From NCBI RefSeq assembly GCF_003965815.1, contig NZ_RXOE01000004.1, positions 310,001-374,000 of the forward strand: DNA of 64,000 nucleotides, read 5' to 3'. Origin of the DNA: Variovorax gossypii (lineage in GTDB: Bacteria; Pseudomonadota; Gammaproteobacteria; Burkholderiales; Burkholderiaceae_C). The notes under the pieces were generated by a model that saw only the letters and a program-made list of their open reading frames with translations, searched no databases and was not told where the DNA came from. Shown one piece after another: positions 9,964 through 19,097 of this stretch; within the stretch, counting starts at the first letter, position 1; every line of letters begins with the position of its first letter. A program made the translations under genes and the position numbers.

Positions 9964-11160
9964 CTAGAGCTGCACGAGGCCGGGAATGCCCACATCGGGG
10001 TTCACGTCGGCCTCGTAGTCCACGCCCTCCACGGCGAAGCCGAAGAGCCGCAGGAACTCGGTCTTGTAGCCGGCGAAATCGGTGAGCTCGCCGAGGTTGG
10101 CGTCGGTCACCTGCGGCCAGAGCTCCAGCACGCGCGACTGCACCTGCGGCGCCAGCTCCTTGTAGTCGGCGCGCAGGCGGCCTTCCTCGTCGATGTGCGG
10201 CGTGCCGCCGTAGAGGCTTTCGGCGTAGAGCCCGTGCACCTGCTCGATGCAGCCCTCGTGCGTGCCCTCTTCCTTCATCACCTTGAAGAGCAGCGACAGG
10301 TACAGAGGCATCATCGGAATCGCCGAGCTGGCCTGCGTGACCACCGCCTTGAGCACCGACACGCGCGCGTCGCCGCCCTTGGCCGCGAGCTGCGCGCGGA
10401 TGCCCAGCACCTTCTGGTCGAGGTCCTTCTTGGCCTCGCCGATGGAGCCGTTCCAGTAGATGTCGTGCGTGATCTTCTCGCCCAGGTAGGTGAAGGCCGT
10501 GGTCTTGGCGCCATCGGCCAGCACGCCTGCCTGCTGCAGCGCGTCGATCCACATCTGCCAGTCTTCGCCGCCCATCACGGCCACGGTGTTGTCGATTTCC
10601 TCCTGCGTGGCGGGCTCGAGCACCGATTCCTTCACGGTCCCGCTGTCGGTGTCGAGGCCGCGCAAGGTCACCGCCTTGCCCACGGGCTTGAGCACCGAAT
10701 TGAAGACCTGGCCGGTCTTCGGATGCGTGCGCCGCGGCGCGGCCAGGCTGTAGACGACGAGGTCGACCTGCCCCAGGTCGGCGCGGATGGTGTCGATGAC
10801 CTGCTGCTTCATCGCGTCGGAGAAACCGTCGCCGTTGATGCTCTTCGCATAGCGGCCTTCGGCGTGTGCTGCGCGCTCGAAGGCGGCGGTGTTGTACCAG
10901 CCGGGCGAGCCGGGCTTGGTCTCGGTGCCGGCGCGCTCCATGAACACGCCCAGCGTGTCGGCGCCGCAGCCGAAGGCGGCCGTGATGCGCGCCGCGAGGC
11001 CGTAGCCTGTCGATGCGCCGATCACCAGCACCTTCTTCGGGCCGCCTTCGATGGCAGGCTTTGCCTTGACGTATTCGATCTGCTGGCGGACGTTGGCTTC
11101 GCAGCCGGCGGGATGGGTGGTGACGCAGATGAAACCGCGCACGCGGGGTTTGATGATCAT
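9964..11160 (-). CDS. fabV: Trans-2-enoyl-ACP/CoA reductase FabV
   Basis: FabV performs the last, NADH-dependent step of each fatty-acid elongation cycle. The 398-residue length is exactly the family norm and about 1.5 times that of FabI. Diagnostic elements are the N-terminal IIKPRVRGFICVTTHPAGCE, the cofactor motif VLVIGASTGYGLA, and the Y-x8-K catalytic pair Tyr235/Lys244. The family is known for insensitivity to triclosan. It is divergent from the amino-acid transporter operon across a 205-bp AT-rich spacer. Confidence 0.96.
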   Translation of the reverse strand: MIIKPRVRGFICVTTHPAGCEANVRQQIEYVKAKPAIEGGPKKVLVIGASTGYGLAARITAAFGCGADTLGVFMERAGTETKPGSPGWYNTAAFERAAHAEGRYAKSINGDGFSDAMKQQVIDTIRADLGQVDLVVYSLAAPRRTHPKTGQVFNSVLKPVGKAVTLRGLDTDSGTVKESVLEPATQEEIDNTVAVMGGEDWQMWIDALQQAGVLADGAKTTAFTYLGEKITHDIYWNGSIGEAKKDLDQKVLGIRAQLAAKGGDARVSVLKAVVTQASSAIPMMPLYLSLLFKVMKEEGTHEGCIEQVHGLYAESLYGGTPHIDEEGRLRADYKELAPQVQSRVLELWPQVTDANLGELTDFAGYKTEFLRLFGFAVEGVDYEADVNPDVGIPGLVQL

Positions 11161-11279
11161 GAGGATCTCGCTCGAAGAGATGCTGGAGGGAGGCGGGAAG
11201 GACCGGGAGAAAGGCGCCCGAAGCGCGTTTTTTGCGCCGCGAATTTAACCCAGCCCGAAAAAGCGGCCTTCAGCTTAAC

Positions 11280-11324
11280 CATATGCATATGTCGATTGAC
11301 GATTTAATAATCAGGGGTTTTATT
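11280..11324 (+). promoter_or_regulatory. CATATGCATATG palindrome and putative promoter of the amino-acid transporter operon
   Basis: The perfect 12-bp palindrome CATATGCATATG (11280-11291) is followed by TTGACG (11296-11301) and, 17 bp on, TTTATT (11319-11324). The stretch is much more AT-rich than its surroundings and lies in the fabV/transporter divergent spacer. The palindrome abuts the -35 element, so it may be an operator; this is inference. Confidence 0.4.
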
Positions 11325-11365
11325 GATATGGTCTCGCCCCTCTGCTTTCCACCAAGGAGAAGAAC

Positions 11366-12196
11366 ATGCGCATGAACCTGATTGCAGCCGCGGCCCTCGC
11401 CGCTTCCACTTTCCTGCTCGGCACCGCCGCCCACGCGGACCAGCTGGCCGACATCAAGAAGAAGGGCGAACTGGTCGTCGGCGTGCTCGGCACGGACGAG
11501 CCCGCGACCTTCGTCGACCCCAAGACCCGCCAGATCGTCGGCTACGAGGTGGACCTGGTGAACGCCGTCGCGAAGAAGATCGGCGTGAAGCCGGTGCTCA
11601 AGCAGATCGCCGTGGCCGCGCGCATTCCCGAGCTGCAACAAGGCCACGTGGACCTGGTGGCCGCCGGCCTCACGCACAACAAGGAGCGCGAGGCGCAGAT
11701 CGATTTCTCGCTCACCACTTTCGTGACGGGCCAGAAGGCCATCGTGAAGAAGGACAGCGGCATCTCCGAAGTGCCGCAGCTCGCCGGCAAGAAGGTGCTG
11801 ACCATCCGCGGCGGCACGCAGGAGCCGAACATCCGCAAGGCCGTGCCCAACGTCGAGGTCGTGACCTTCGACACGAGCCAGCAGGCCTTCCAGGCCCTGC
11901 AGCAAGGCAAGGGCGTGGGCTACGTGGACGACGAGGCCGCGCTGCTGCGCAGCTACGCCAAGCTGGGCCCGCAGAAGGCGCAGTACGTGGTGCTCAAGCA
12001 GAACCTGAGCACGGAGGCGCTGGCCATCGGCATCAAGAAGGGCGAGAGCGGCCTGAAGGCCGTGGTGGACGACACGCTGCGCGATCTCGAGAAGTCGGGC
12101 GAAGCGCAGAAGATCTTCATCAAGTGGTACGGCCCCGACACGGCATCGGGCTTCCAGTCGCGCGACTTCAAGCTCGAGAGCGACAAGATCGACTGA
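11366..12196 (+). CDS. Polar amino-acid ABC transporter, periplasmic binding protein
   Basis: A 276-residue solute-binding protein of family 3 with a clear signal peptide (cleavage after TAAHA, about residue 24). The mature start DQLADIKKKGELVVGVLGTDEPATF is followed by the family core VGYEVDLVNAVAKKIGV. It should deliver a polar amino acid to the two permeases and the ATPase downstream. The ligand cannot be read from sequence. AAGGAG precedes the ATG. A repeat-filled 170-bp gap separates it from the permease genes. Confidence 0.9.
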   Translation: MRMNLIAAAALAASTFLLGTAAHADQLADIKKKGELVVGVLGTDEPATFVDPKTRQIVGYEVDLVNAVAKKIGVKPVLKQIAVAARIPELQQGHVDLVAAGLTHNKEREAQIDFSLTTFVTGQKAIVKKDSGISEVPQLAGKKVLTIRGGTQEPNIRKAVPNVEVVTFDTSQQAFQALQQGKGVGYVDDEAALLRSYAKLGPQKAQYVVLKQNLSTEALAIGIKKGESGLKAVVDDTLRDLEKSGEAQKIFIKWYGPDTASGFQSRDFKLESDKID

Positions 12197-12216
12197 GCCA
12201 GGTCTCGAGCCTTTCT

Positions 12217-12328
12217 CCTTCCCCCGCTGGGGGAAGGCCGGGATGGGGGCAAGCGGCCTTCGCATGAGCGCCGCGTCGTTCCAGGCGCCGCCGTGCCCCT
12301 ACCCCAACCCTCCCCCAGCGGGGGAGGG
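12217..12328. repeat. Inverted pair of G/C-run hairpin repeats
   Basis: CCTTCCCCC-GCT-GGGGGAAGG (12217-12237) and the inverted, slightly diverged CCCTCCCCC-AGC-GGGGGAGGG (12308-12328) each form a perfect 9-bp stem. Flanking GGGATGGGGGC and GCCCCTACCCC extend the inverted similarity. The same arrangement recurs at 50064-50166. Between the binding-protein gene and its permeases the hairpins could stabilise the upstream mRNA and favour high expression of the binding protein. Confidence 0.75.
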
Positions 12329-12366
12329 AGCCAAGCCCTCTCGCGGCGGTGATACTGTCGCCCCCC

Positions 12367-13062
12367 ATGCCCCTGTTCGACTATTCCTTGCTGCTGACCG
12401 GCAAGTACCACGACATGCTTGTCGCGGGCCTGCTGCTGTCGCTGCAGCTGCTCGTGGCCTCGCTGGTGCTGGCGCTGCCCATCGCGCTGGTGGTGGCGCT
12501 GCTGCGGCTGTCGCCCTTCGCCCCGCTGCGCTGGCTCGGCTTTGCGTACGTGGAGTCGATCCGCAACATCCCGCTGCTCGCGCACATGCTCTTCTGGTAT
12601 TTCGGCGCGCCCGAGCTGCTGCCTGAGGACATCAAGCAGTGGCTCTACGCGGGGCACATCGAGGCCTACAGCGCCATCATCGCGCTCGCGCTGTACACGG
12701 CGGCCTTCATGGCGGAAGACATCCGAAGCGGCATCCGCGCGATTCCCACCGTGCAGTTCGAGGCCGGCCGGGCGATGGGCTTCAGCTACCTCGCCACCAT
12801 GCGCCGCGTGGTGCTGCCGCAGGCACTGCGCGTGACCATCCCGCCGCTCATCTCGCAGACGCTGAGCCTGTGGAAGAACACCTCCATCGCCACCGTGATC
12901 GGCGTGGCCGAGCTGATGTACCAGGCCGGCCAGGTCGAGAGCGCGACCTTCCGCAGCTTCGAGTCCTTCGCGTTCGCGAGCGCGGCCTACCTCACGGTGT
13001 CGCTGGCGATCACGGGACTGGCGACCTGGTATCACCACCGGTATCCGGTGCGGACGATCTGA
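12367..13062 (+). CDS. Polar amino-acid ABC transporter permease 1
   Basis: A 231-residue inner-membrane permease of the HisMQ/GltJK type, with about five membrane helices. The cytoplasmic coupling motif reads EAGRAMGFSYLATMRRVVLPQALRVTIPP. The start is placed at ATG 12367 (MPLFDYSLLL). It forms a heterodimeric channel with the next gene product and is followed after 16 bp by that gene. Confidence 0.9.
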   Translation: MPLFDYSLLLTGKYHDMLVAGLLLSLQLLVASLVLALPIALVVALLRLSPFAPLRWLGFAYVESIRNIPLLAHMLFWYFGAPELLPEDIKQWLYAGHIEAYSAIIALALYTAAFMAEDIRSGIRAIPTVQFEAGRAMGFSYLATMRRVVLPQALRVTIPPLISQTLSLWKNTSIATVIGVAELMYQAGQVESATFRSFESFAFASAAYLTVSLAITGLATWYHHRYPVRTI

Positions 13063-13078
13063 GGAAGGCGACGGCGCG

Positions 13079-13785
13079 ATGCTTCAGATCATCAACGACT
13101 ACTGGGTCTACTTTCTCATCGGGCAGTACCCGAACGGCCCGCTTGGCGGGCTGGTGCTCACGCTGCTGCTGGCCTCCTGCGGGCTGGTGCTGGCATTGCC
13201 GCTGGGCATCGTGCTCGGGCTGGCGCGCGTGAGCCCGTGGCGCTGGCTGCGCTGGCCGGTCACGGGCTTCGTGTTCGTGGTGCGCGGGCTGCCGCTGCTG
13301 ATGGTGATCTTCTGGGCCTATTTCTTCCTGCCCAGCGTCACCGGCGTGAAGACCGACCAGTTCACCACCATGCTGATCGCGCTGGTGATCTTCGATGCCG
13401 CCTACCTCGCCGAGATCGTGCGCGCCGGCATCCAGGGCCTGCCGCGCGGGCAGATGGAAACCGCCCGCGCACTGGGCCTGGGCTACGGCGCCGCGATGCG
13501 CCTCGTGGTGCTGCCGCAGGCGCTGCGCAGCATGCTGCCCTCGCTGGTGAACCAGTTCGTCTCGACCATCAAGGAGACCTCGCTGGGCTACATCATCGGG
13601 CTGGCCGAGGTGTCGTTCATCGCGACGCAGATCAACACGCAGGTGTTCACCAAGCCCGCGCAGATCTACCTGATCCTGGGCGGCACGTATTTCATCCTGT
13701 GCTTCGGCCTCTCGCGCTTCGCCTACTGGCTGGAACGCCGGCTCGCTCGCCGCGGCATCTCCACCGCCGCCACCAAGGTGTCCGC

Positions 13786-13789
<4 letters not shown>
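13079..13789 (+). CDS. Polar amino-acid ABC transporter permease 2
   Basis: A 236-residue permease of the same family. It opens with MLQIINDYWVYFLIGQYPNGPLGG, and the coupling motif is ETARALGLGYGAAMRLVVLPQALRSMLPS. Paired permeases of this type are typical of glutamate/aspartate and related transporters. Its stop overlaps the start of the ATPase gene (ATGA), indicating translational coupling. Confidence 0.9.
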
Positions 13790-14525
<736 letters not shown>

Positions 14526-14529
<4 letters not shown>

Positions 14530-15527
14530 CCGACTCATCCCTCCCCCTCATCGACGTTTCCGCGCTCGTCGCAGGCACCGCCGGGCGCGATGCCGTCGCC
14601 GCGCAGATCGGCGCCGCCTGCCGCGCGCACGGCTTCTTCTACGTGACCGGCCACGGCGTCGACGCCACGCTGGTGAAGCGGCTCGAAGACCTGAGCCACC
14701 GCTTCTTCGATCTGCCCGAAGAAACCAAGATGCGGTGGCGCATGGCCCTCGGCGGTCGCGCCTGGCGCGGCTTCTTCCCGCTCGGCGGCGAGCTGACCTC
14801 GGGCCGGCCCGACTGGAAGGAAGGCCTGTATCTCGGCACCGAGCTGCCCGCCACGCATCCGCTGGTGCAGGCGAAGACGCCGGTGCACGGGCCGAACCTG
14901 TTCCCCGACGTGCCGGGCTTTCGCGAGACCATCCTCGACTACATGGAAGCCGTCACGCAGTTGGGCCACCGGCTGATGGAAGGCATTGCGCTGAGCCTCG
15001 GCCTGGAGGCCGGCTACTTCGCCGAGCGCTACACGGCCGACCCGCTGATCCTGTTCCGCCTCTTCAACTACCCGTCGCAACCGGTGCCCGAAGGCCTCGA
15101 CGTGCAGTGGGGCGTGGGCGAGCACACCGACTACGGGCTGCTGACGATCCTGCACCAGGACCACATCGGCGGCCTCGCGGTGCACACGCCCGATGGATGG
15201 ATCGACGCGCCGCCGGTGGCGGGCTCCTTCGTCTGCAACATCGGCGACATGCTCGACCGCATGACCGGCGGGCTCTACAAGTCGACGCCGCACCGCGTGA
15301 AGCGCAACACCTCGGGGCACGACCGGCTGTCGTTTCCCCTCTTCTTCGATCCGAACTTCGAGGCGCGCGTGCAGCGCATCGAAGGTCTGGCAGGGGCGGA
15401 AGCGCGCGACGACAGCGCCGAGCGCTGGGACCGCGCCAACGTGCACGCCTTCAGCGGGCGCTACGGCGACTACCTGCTCGCGAAGGTGTCGAAGGTGTTT
15501 CCGCAGTTGCGCGACGAGGTGCTCTGA
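14526..15527 (+). CDS. 2-oxoglutarate/Fe(II)-dependent oxygenase, isopenicillin-N-synthase-like
   Basis: A 333-residue protein of the IPNS/2OG-oxygenase superfamily with an N-terminal DIOX_N-like region (ACRAHGFFYVTGHGV). The jelly-roll iron site comprises His200 and Asp202 (GEHTDYG) and His256 (TPHRV), and the RLS triad at 267-269 binds the co-substrate carboxylate. It is coupled by a 4-bp overlap to the amino-acid transporter ATPase gene, which suggests that the imported compound or a derivative is its substrate. The exact reaction (hydroxylation, desaturation or ring chemistry) cannot be deduced. Confidence 0.88.
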
Positions 15528-15793
15528 ACGGTGGGCACCGGCTCGTCGAGGAAGGCGTCTTCCCAGCGCTCGACTTCGGCGTCGGGATCGGAGATGGGCA
15601 CGAGCTTGTCGCTGCGGCAGTAGAAGGTCCAGCCCTCGAACAGCACGTCGTAATAGGTGCCGGGCAGGTAGCGCTCGCTGGGCGCTTCGTAGGGCGCGGA
15701 GACCACCTCCACGATCCGGCCCACGGCACGCTCCGTGAAGGGCGACGCCAGGCAGCTGTCGACCACGTGGCAGAGCGTGCCGATCTTGATCAT
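15470..15793 (-). CDS. Small hypothetical protein coupled to a HAD phosphatase
   Basis: A 107-residue acidic protein beginning MIKIGTLCHVVDS, with no signal peptide and no family I recognise. Its ATG overlaps the stop of the upstream HAD gene (ATGA), which supports real translation. Its 3' end overlaps the convergent oxygenase gene by 58 bp, so its last ~19 residues may be a fortuitous extension. A tryptophan/tyrosine-rich middle (YYDVLFEGWTFYCR) suggests a compact beta fold. Confidence 0.55.
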   Translation of the reverse strand: MIKIGTLCHVVDSCLASPFTERAVGRIVEVVSAPYEAPSERYLPGTYYDVLFEGWTFYCRSDKLVPISDPDAEVERWEDAFLDEPVPTVQSTSSRNCGNTFDTFASR

Positions 15794-16479
15794 GCGGATT
15801 GCGCGTTGCGCGCCGGCTGCGGAAACCAGCGCGGCAGGTGCGCCAGCGCGTCGTGCAGCGAATCGAGCACGTGGAACGCCCGCTCGACGATGGATTCGGG
15901 CGGATGCTTGAGATCGGGCACGACCACCACCCGCAAGCCCGCCGCCAGCGCTGCCTTGGCGCCGTTCTCGCTGTCCTCGAAGGCGATGCATTCGGCCGGG
16001 TCCACGCCGAGACGCTCGGCCGCGAGCAGGTAGAGCGCCGGATCGGGCTTGGCGCGCACAACCTCGTCGCCGCCCGCGAAGGCCGAGAAGTGGTCCAGCA
16101 CGCCGAGGCTGCCGAGGCAGGACTGGATCTGCACGCTGGTCGACGACGAAGCCACGGCGCAGCGCGTGCCGCGCTCGCGCAGCGCCGCCAGGATCTCGGC
16201 GGCGCCGGGCTTGATCGGGAACAGCGGCGTGCCGTCTGAGCGCTCCAGCTGCAGGCGCTGGCGCACGAGGTCTACTGCGTGGCTGTACGCGTCGGGCCCA
16301 CCCAGCAGCGAGGCGAGGATCTGCTCGGACTCGGCGGTGGCCAGCCCCACCACCTGCATGTACTGGCTGTGCGAAAGCTCGATGCCGAGCGTGCGGGCGA
16401 CATCGATCCAGGCAGCCATGATGGGGCGCTCCGAGTCGATCAGCAGCCCGTCCATGTCGAAGATTGCGGCGGCGAACAT
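15790..16479 (-). CDS. HAD-superfamily phosphatase (beta-phosphoglucomutase-like subgroup)
   Basis: A 229-residue HAD hydrolase. Motif I is FDMDGLLIDSE, holding the nucleophile Asp8 and acid/base Asp10. Motif II is ASSSTS, and motif III with IV is AKPDPALYLLAAERLGVDPAECIAFEDSENG. The alpha-helical cap after motif I (class C1) is typical of sugar-phosphate phosphatases such as YniC/HxpB or of phosphoglucomutases. The substrate is unknown. It is coupled to the small downstream gene by ATGA. Confidence 0.87.
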   Translation of the reverse strand: MFAAAIFDMDGLLIDSERPIMAAWIDVARTLGIELSHSQYMQVVGLATAESEQILASLLGGPDAYSHAVDLVRQRLQLERSDGTPLFPIKPGAAEILAALRERGTRCAVASSSTSVQIQSCLGSLGVLDHFSAFAGGDEVVRAKPDPALYLLAAERLGVDPAECIAFEDSENGAKAALAAGLRVVVVPDLKHPPESIVERAFHVLDSLHDALAHLPRWFPQPARNAQSA

Positions 16480-16503
16480 CGGGGCATCCTAATGAAAAAC
16501 GAA

Positions 16504-16531
16504 AAAGGGGCCTGAGCGGCCCCTTTTTTCT
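16504..16531 (-). terminator. Strong (bidirectional-capable) terminator of the MFS gene
   Basis: AAAAAGGGGCC-TGAGC-GGCCCCTTTTTT is a GC-rich stem flanked by A and T runs. It lies 18 bp past the stop of the MFS gene and before the HAD gene on the same strand, and it could work in either direction. Confidence 0.85.
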
Positions 16532-16549
16532 TTCCTGTGCGAAGAGACC

Positions 16550-17890
16550 TCAGTCCCGCGCCAGCGCCCGGTTGAGCCCCAGCGCCGCCAGCGTGGCGAT
16601 CGCACCCGACAACAGGTACACGCTCACGTAGGCCAGGCCGAAGTGGGCCGAGAGGCCGAGCGCGACCAGCGGAGCGAAGGCCGCGCCGATCAGCCAGGCC
16701 ACGTCGGCCGTGAGCGCCGCACCGACGTAGCGGTACTTGGGCGCGAAGTTGGAGGTCACCGCGCCGGCTGCCTGGCCGTACGAGAGGCCCAGGATCACGA
16801 AGCCCAGCAGGATGAAGATGTCCTGGCCAACGCGGCCGCCGTCGAGCAGCGTGGGAGCGAAGCCGCTGAAAGCGGCGATCACCGCGGCCAGGCCGCCCAG
16901 CGTGAAGCGGCGGCCGATGCGGTCGGCCAGCAGGCCCGAGGCCACGATGCCGGCGGCGCCGAAGGCCGCGCCGATCATCTGGATCACCAGGAACTCGGTG
17001 ACCGACTGGTCGGAGTACAGCGTGATCCACGACAGCGGGAACACCGTGATCAGGTGGAACAGCGCGTAGCTGGCCAGCGCGGCGAACGCACCGATCAGGA
17101 TGTTGCTGCCCTGGGAGCTGACCAGCTCGGTGACGCTGGTGGGTTCCAGTTCGCGCTCTTCGAGCAGGCGCGAGTATTCGTCGGTGGCCACGAGGCGCAG
17201 GCGGGCGAAGAGCGCCACCACGTTGATCGCGAAGGCCACGTAGAAGGAATAGCGCCAGCCCCAGTCGAGGAAGTCTTCCGACGGCAGGCTGGAATACAGG
17301 TAGGCGAAAAGCGCGCTGGCAATGAAGAAGCCGATGGGCGCGCCCAGCTGGCCCAGCATGGCGTACCAGCCGCGGCGGTTGGCCGGCGCGTTCAGCGCCA
17401 GCAGCGACGGCAGGCCGTCCCACGAGCCGCCCAGCGCCAGGCCCTGGCCGAAACGGAACACAGACAGCAGCACGATGGCCGTGAAGCCCAGGCTCGAATA
17501 GCCCGGCAGGAAGGCGATGCCGGCGGTGGAGGTGCCAAGCACGAAGAGCGCCAGCGTGAGCTTGGCTTCCCGCCCGAAACGTCGCTGGATCATCATCGAG
17601 ATGACAGTTCCGAACGGACGCGCGATGAAGGCGAACGAGAAGATCAGGAACGAATAGAGAACGCCCTCGAGATGCTGCTCGAACGGGAAGAAGACCGCCG
17701 GGAACACCAGCACCGAGGCGATGCCGTAGACGAAGAAGTCGAAATATTCGGAGGCGCGACCGATGACCACACCGACCGCGATCTCGCCGGGGGCGATGTG
17801 CGAGTGGTCGTCGCCCTGCCGGGCGCCGCCGTGATCGGCCGGATTCGGCAGCGGCTGTGCGCCTTGCGAAATGATGCTGGACGTCGTCAT
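16550..17890 (-). CDS. MFS transporter, metabolite:H+ symporter (MHS) type
   Basis: A 446-residue inner-membrane carrier with about 12 helices. It begins with a ~40-residue hydrophilic N-terminus, then VVIGRASEYFDFFVYGIASVLVFP, the FDFFxYG opening typical of MHS carriers related to ShiA, KgtP and ProP. The loop 2-3 signature is ARPFGTVISMMIQRRFGREAKL. Substrates in this family are organic acids or compatible solutes; none can be assigned here. It is divergent from the cyo operon and ends in a strong terminator. Confidence 0.88.
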   Translation of the reverse strand: MTTSSIISQGAQPLPNPADHGGARQGDDHSHIAPGEIAVGVVIGRASEYFDFFVYGIASVLVFPAVFFPFEQHLEGVLYSFLIFSFAFIARPFGTVISMMIQRRFGREAKLTLALFVLGTSTAGIAFLPGYSSLGFTAIVLLSVFRFGQGLALGGSWDGLPSLLALNAPANRRGWYAMLGQLGAPIGFFIASALFAYLYSSLPSEDFLDWGWRYSFYVAFAINVVALFARLRLVATDEYSRLLEERELEPTSVTELVSSQGSNILIGAFAALASYALFHLITVFPLSWITLYSDQSVTEFLVIQMIGAAFGAAGIVASGLLADRIGRRFTLGGLAAVIAAFSGFAPTLLDGGRVGQDIFILLGFVILGLSYGQAAGAVTSNFAPKYRYVGAALTADVAWLIGAAFAPLVALGLSAHFGLAYVSVYLLSGAIATLAALGLNRALARD

Positions 17891-17980
17891 TGCTTGCTGT
17901 AATTCAGGTGTAACGCCGCGGCGCGACACCATAAGACCATGGGAGACCCCAGAGCGTCGCACCGAATCACATTTACCGCC

Positions 17981-17999
17981 ATAGGACAAAACGTCCAAT
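17981..17999. promoter_or_regulatory. Imperfect inverted repeat in the MFS/cyo divergent spacer
   Basis: ATAGGAC-AAAAC-GTCCAAT has 6 of 7 arm positions matching and lies about 70 bp upstream of cyoA. It could be an operator for either gene. No protein can be assigned to it. Confidence 0.3.
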
Positions 18000-18070
18000 A
18001 GGCGAAACCCGTCATCGGGCGTAGATTGTGGGGTCTTTTTGCGTCGCCCCTGCACCTCTTTTCCCCCGGC

Positions 18071-19096
18071 ATGCACATCCTCAAGAACCTTCGCCGAGCA
18101 CTCCTGCTGCTCTCCGCCATGCTCCTGGCGGGCTGCAACACGGTGCTGATGAACCCCTCCGGCGACATCGCCCATCAGCAGGGACGCCTCATCGTCGTCT
18201 CCACCGTGCTGATGCTGATCATCATCATTCCGGTGATCGGCCTGACCATCTTCTTTGCCTGGCGCTATCGCCAGTCCAACAAGGAAGCCACCTACAGCCC
18301 CGACTGGGACCACTCCACCCAGCTCGAGCTGGCGATCTGGGCGGCGCCGCTGCTCATCATCATCGCGCTGGGCGCCATCACCTGGATCAGCACCCACGTG
18401 CTCGACCCCTACCAGCCGCTGCGCCGCCTCGACGCCCAGCGCCCGATCCCGGCGGAAACCAAGCCGCTGACGGTGGAAGTGGTGGCCCTCGACTGGAAGT
18501 GGCTCTTCATCTACCCCGAGCAGGGCATCGCCACGGTGAACGAGCTGGCCGCCCCGGTGGACCGTCCGATCACCTTCAAGATCACGGCCTCCTCGGTCAT
18601 GAACTCCTTCTTCATTCCCGCGCTGGCCGGCCAGATCTATGCCATGCCGGGCATGGAGACCAAGCTGCACGCCGTCATCAACAAGCCGGGCGAGTTCGAA
18701 GGCTTCTCCGCCAACTACAGCGGCGCCGGCTTCTCGGGCATGCGCTTCAAGTTCCACGGCCTGAGCAACGAAGGCTTCGACCAGTGGGTGCAGAAGGTCA
18801 AGACCGGCAAGGACGGCGAACTCTCGCGCGACCTCTACAAGAAGCTCGAAGTGCCGAGCGAGCGCGAGCCCGTGCGCCACTACCCCACCGTTGCCTCCGA
18901 CCTGTACGACGCGATCCTCAACCAGTGCGTGGACCGCAACAAGATGTGCATGAAGGAAATGATGGCCATCGACGCCAGCGGCGGCATGGGCAAGCCCGGC
19001 GCCTTCAACGTCGCCACCAAGCAGGCATGGGACGTCGACTCCCTCGATACGCCCAAGCGCAAGTACGTCACCGCGATGTGCACCACCGAAGAATAA
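18071..19096 (+). CDS. cyoA: Cytochrome bo3 ubiquinol oxidase subunit II
   Basis: A 341-residue lipoprotein subunit of the quinol oxidase. The signal peptide ends in a lipobox (MLLAGC, Cys22). Two membrane helices follow (about residues 40-62 and 88-108), then a periplasmic cupredoxin domain. The CuA ligands of cytochrome c oxidases are absent; the region reads SSVMNSFFIPALAGQIYAMPGM, as expected for quinol oxidases. It starts the cyoABCD-SURF1 operon. Confidence 0.95.
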   Translation: MHILKNLRRALLLLSAMLLAGCNTVLMNPSGDIAHQQGRLIVVSTVLMLIIIIPVIGLTIFFAWRYRQSNKEATYSPDWDHSTQLELAIWAAPLLIIIALGAITWISTHVLDPYQPLRRLDAQRPIPAETKPLTVEVVALDWKWLFIYPEQGIATVNELAAPVDRPITFKITASSVMNSFFIPALAGQIYAMPGMETKLHAVINKPGEFEGFSANYSGAGFSGMRFKFHGLSNEGFDQWVQKVKTGKDGELSRDLYKKLEVPSEREPVRHYPTVASDLYDAILNQCVDRNKMCMKEMMAIDASGGMGKPGAFNVATKQAWDVDSLDTPKRKYVTAMCTTEE

Positions 19097-19097
19097 G

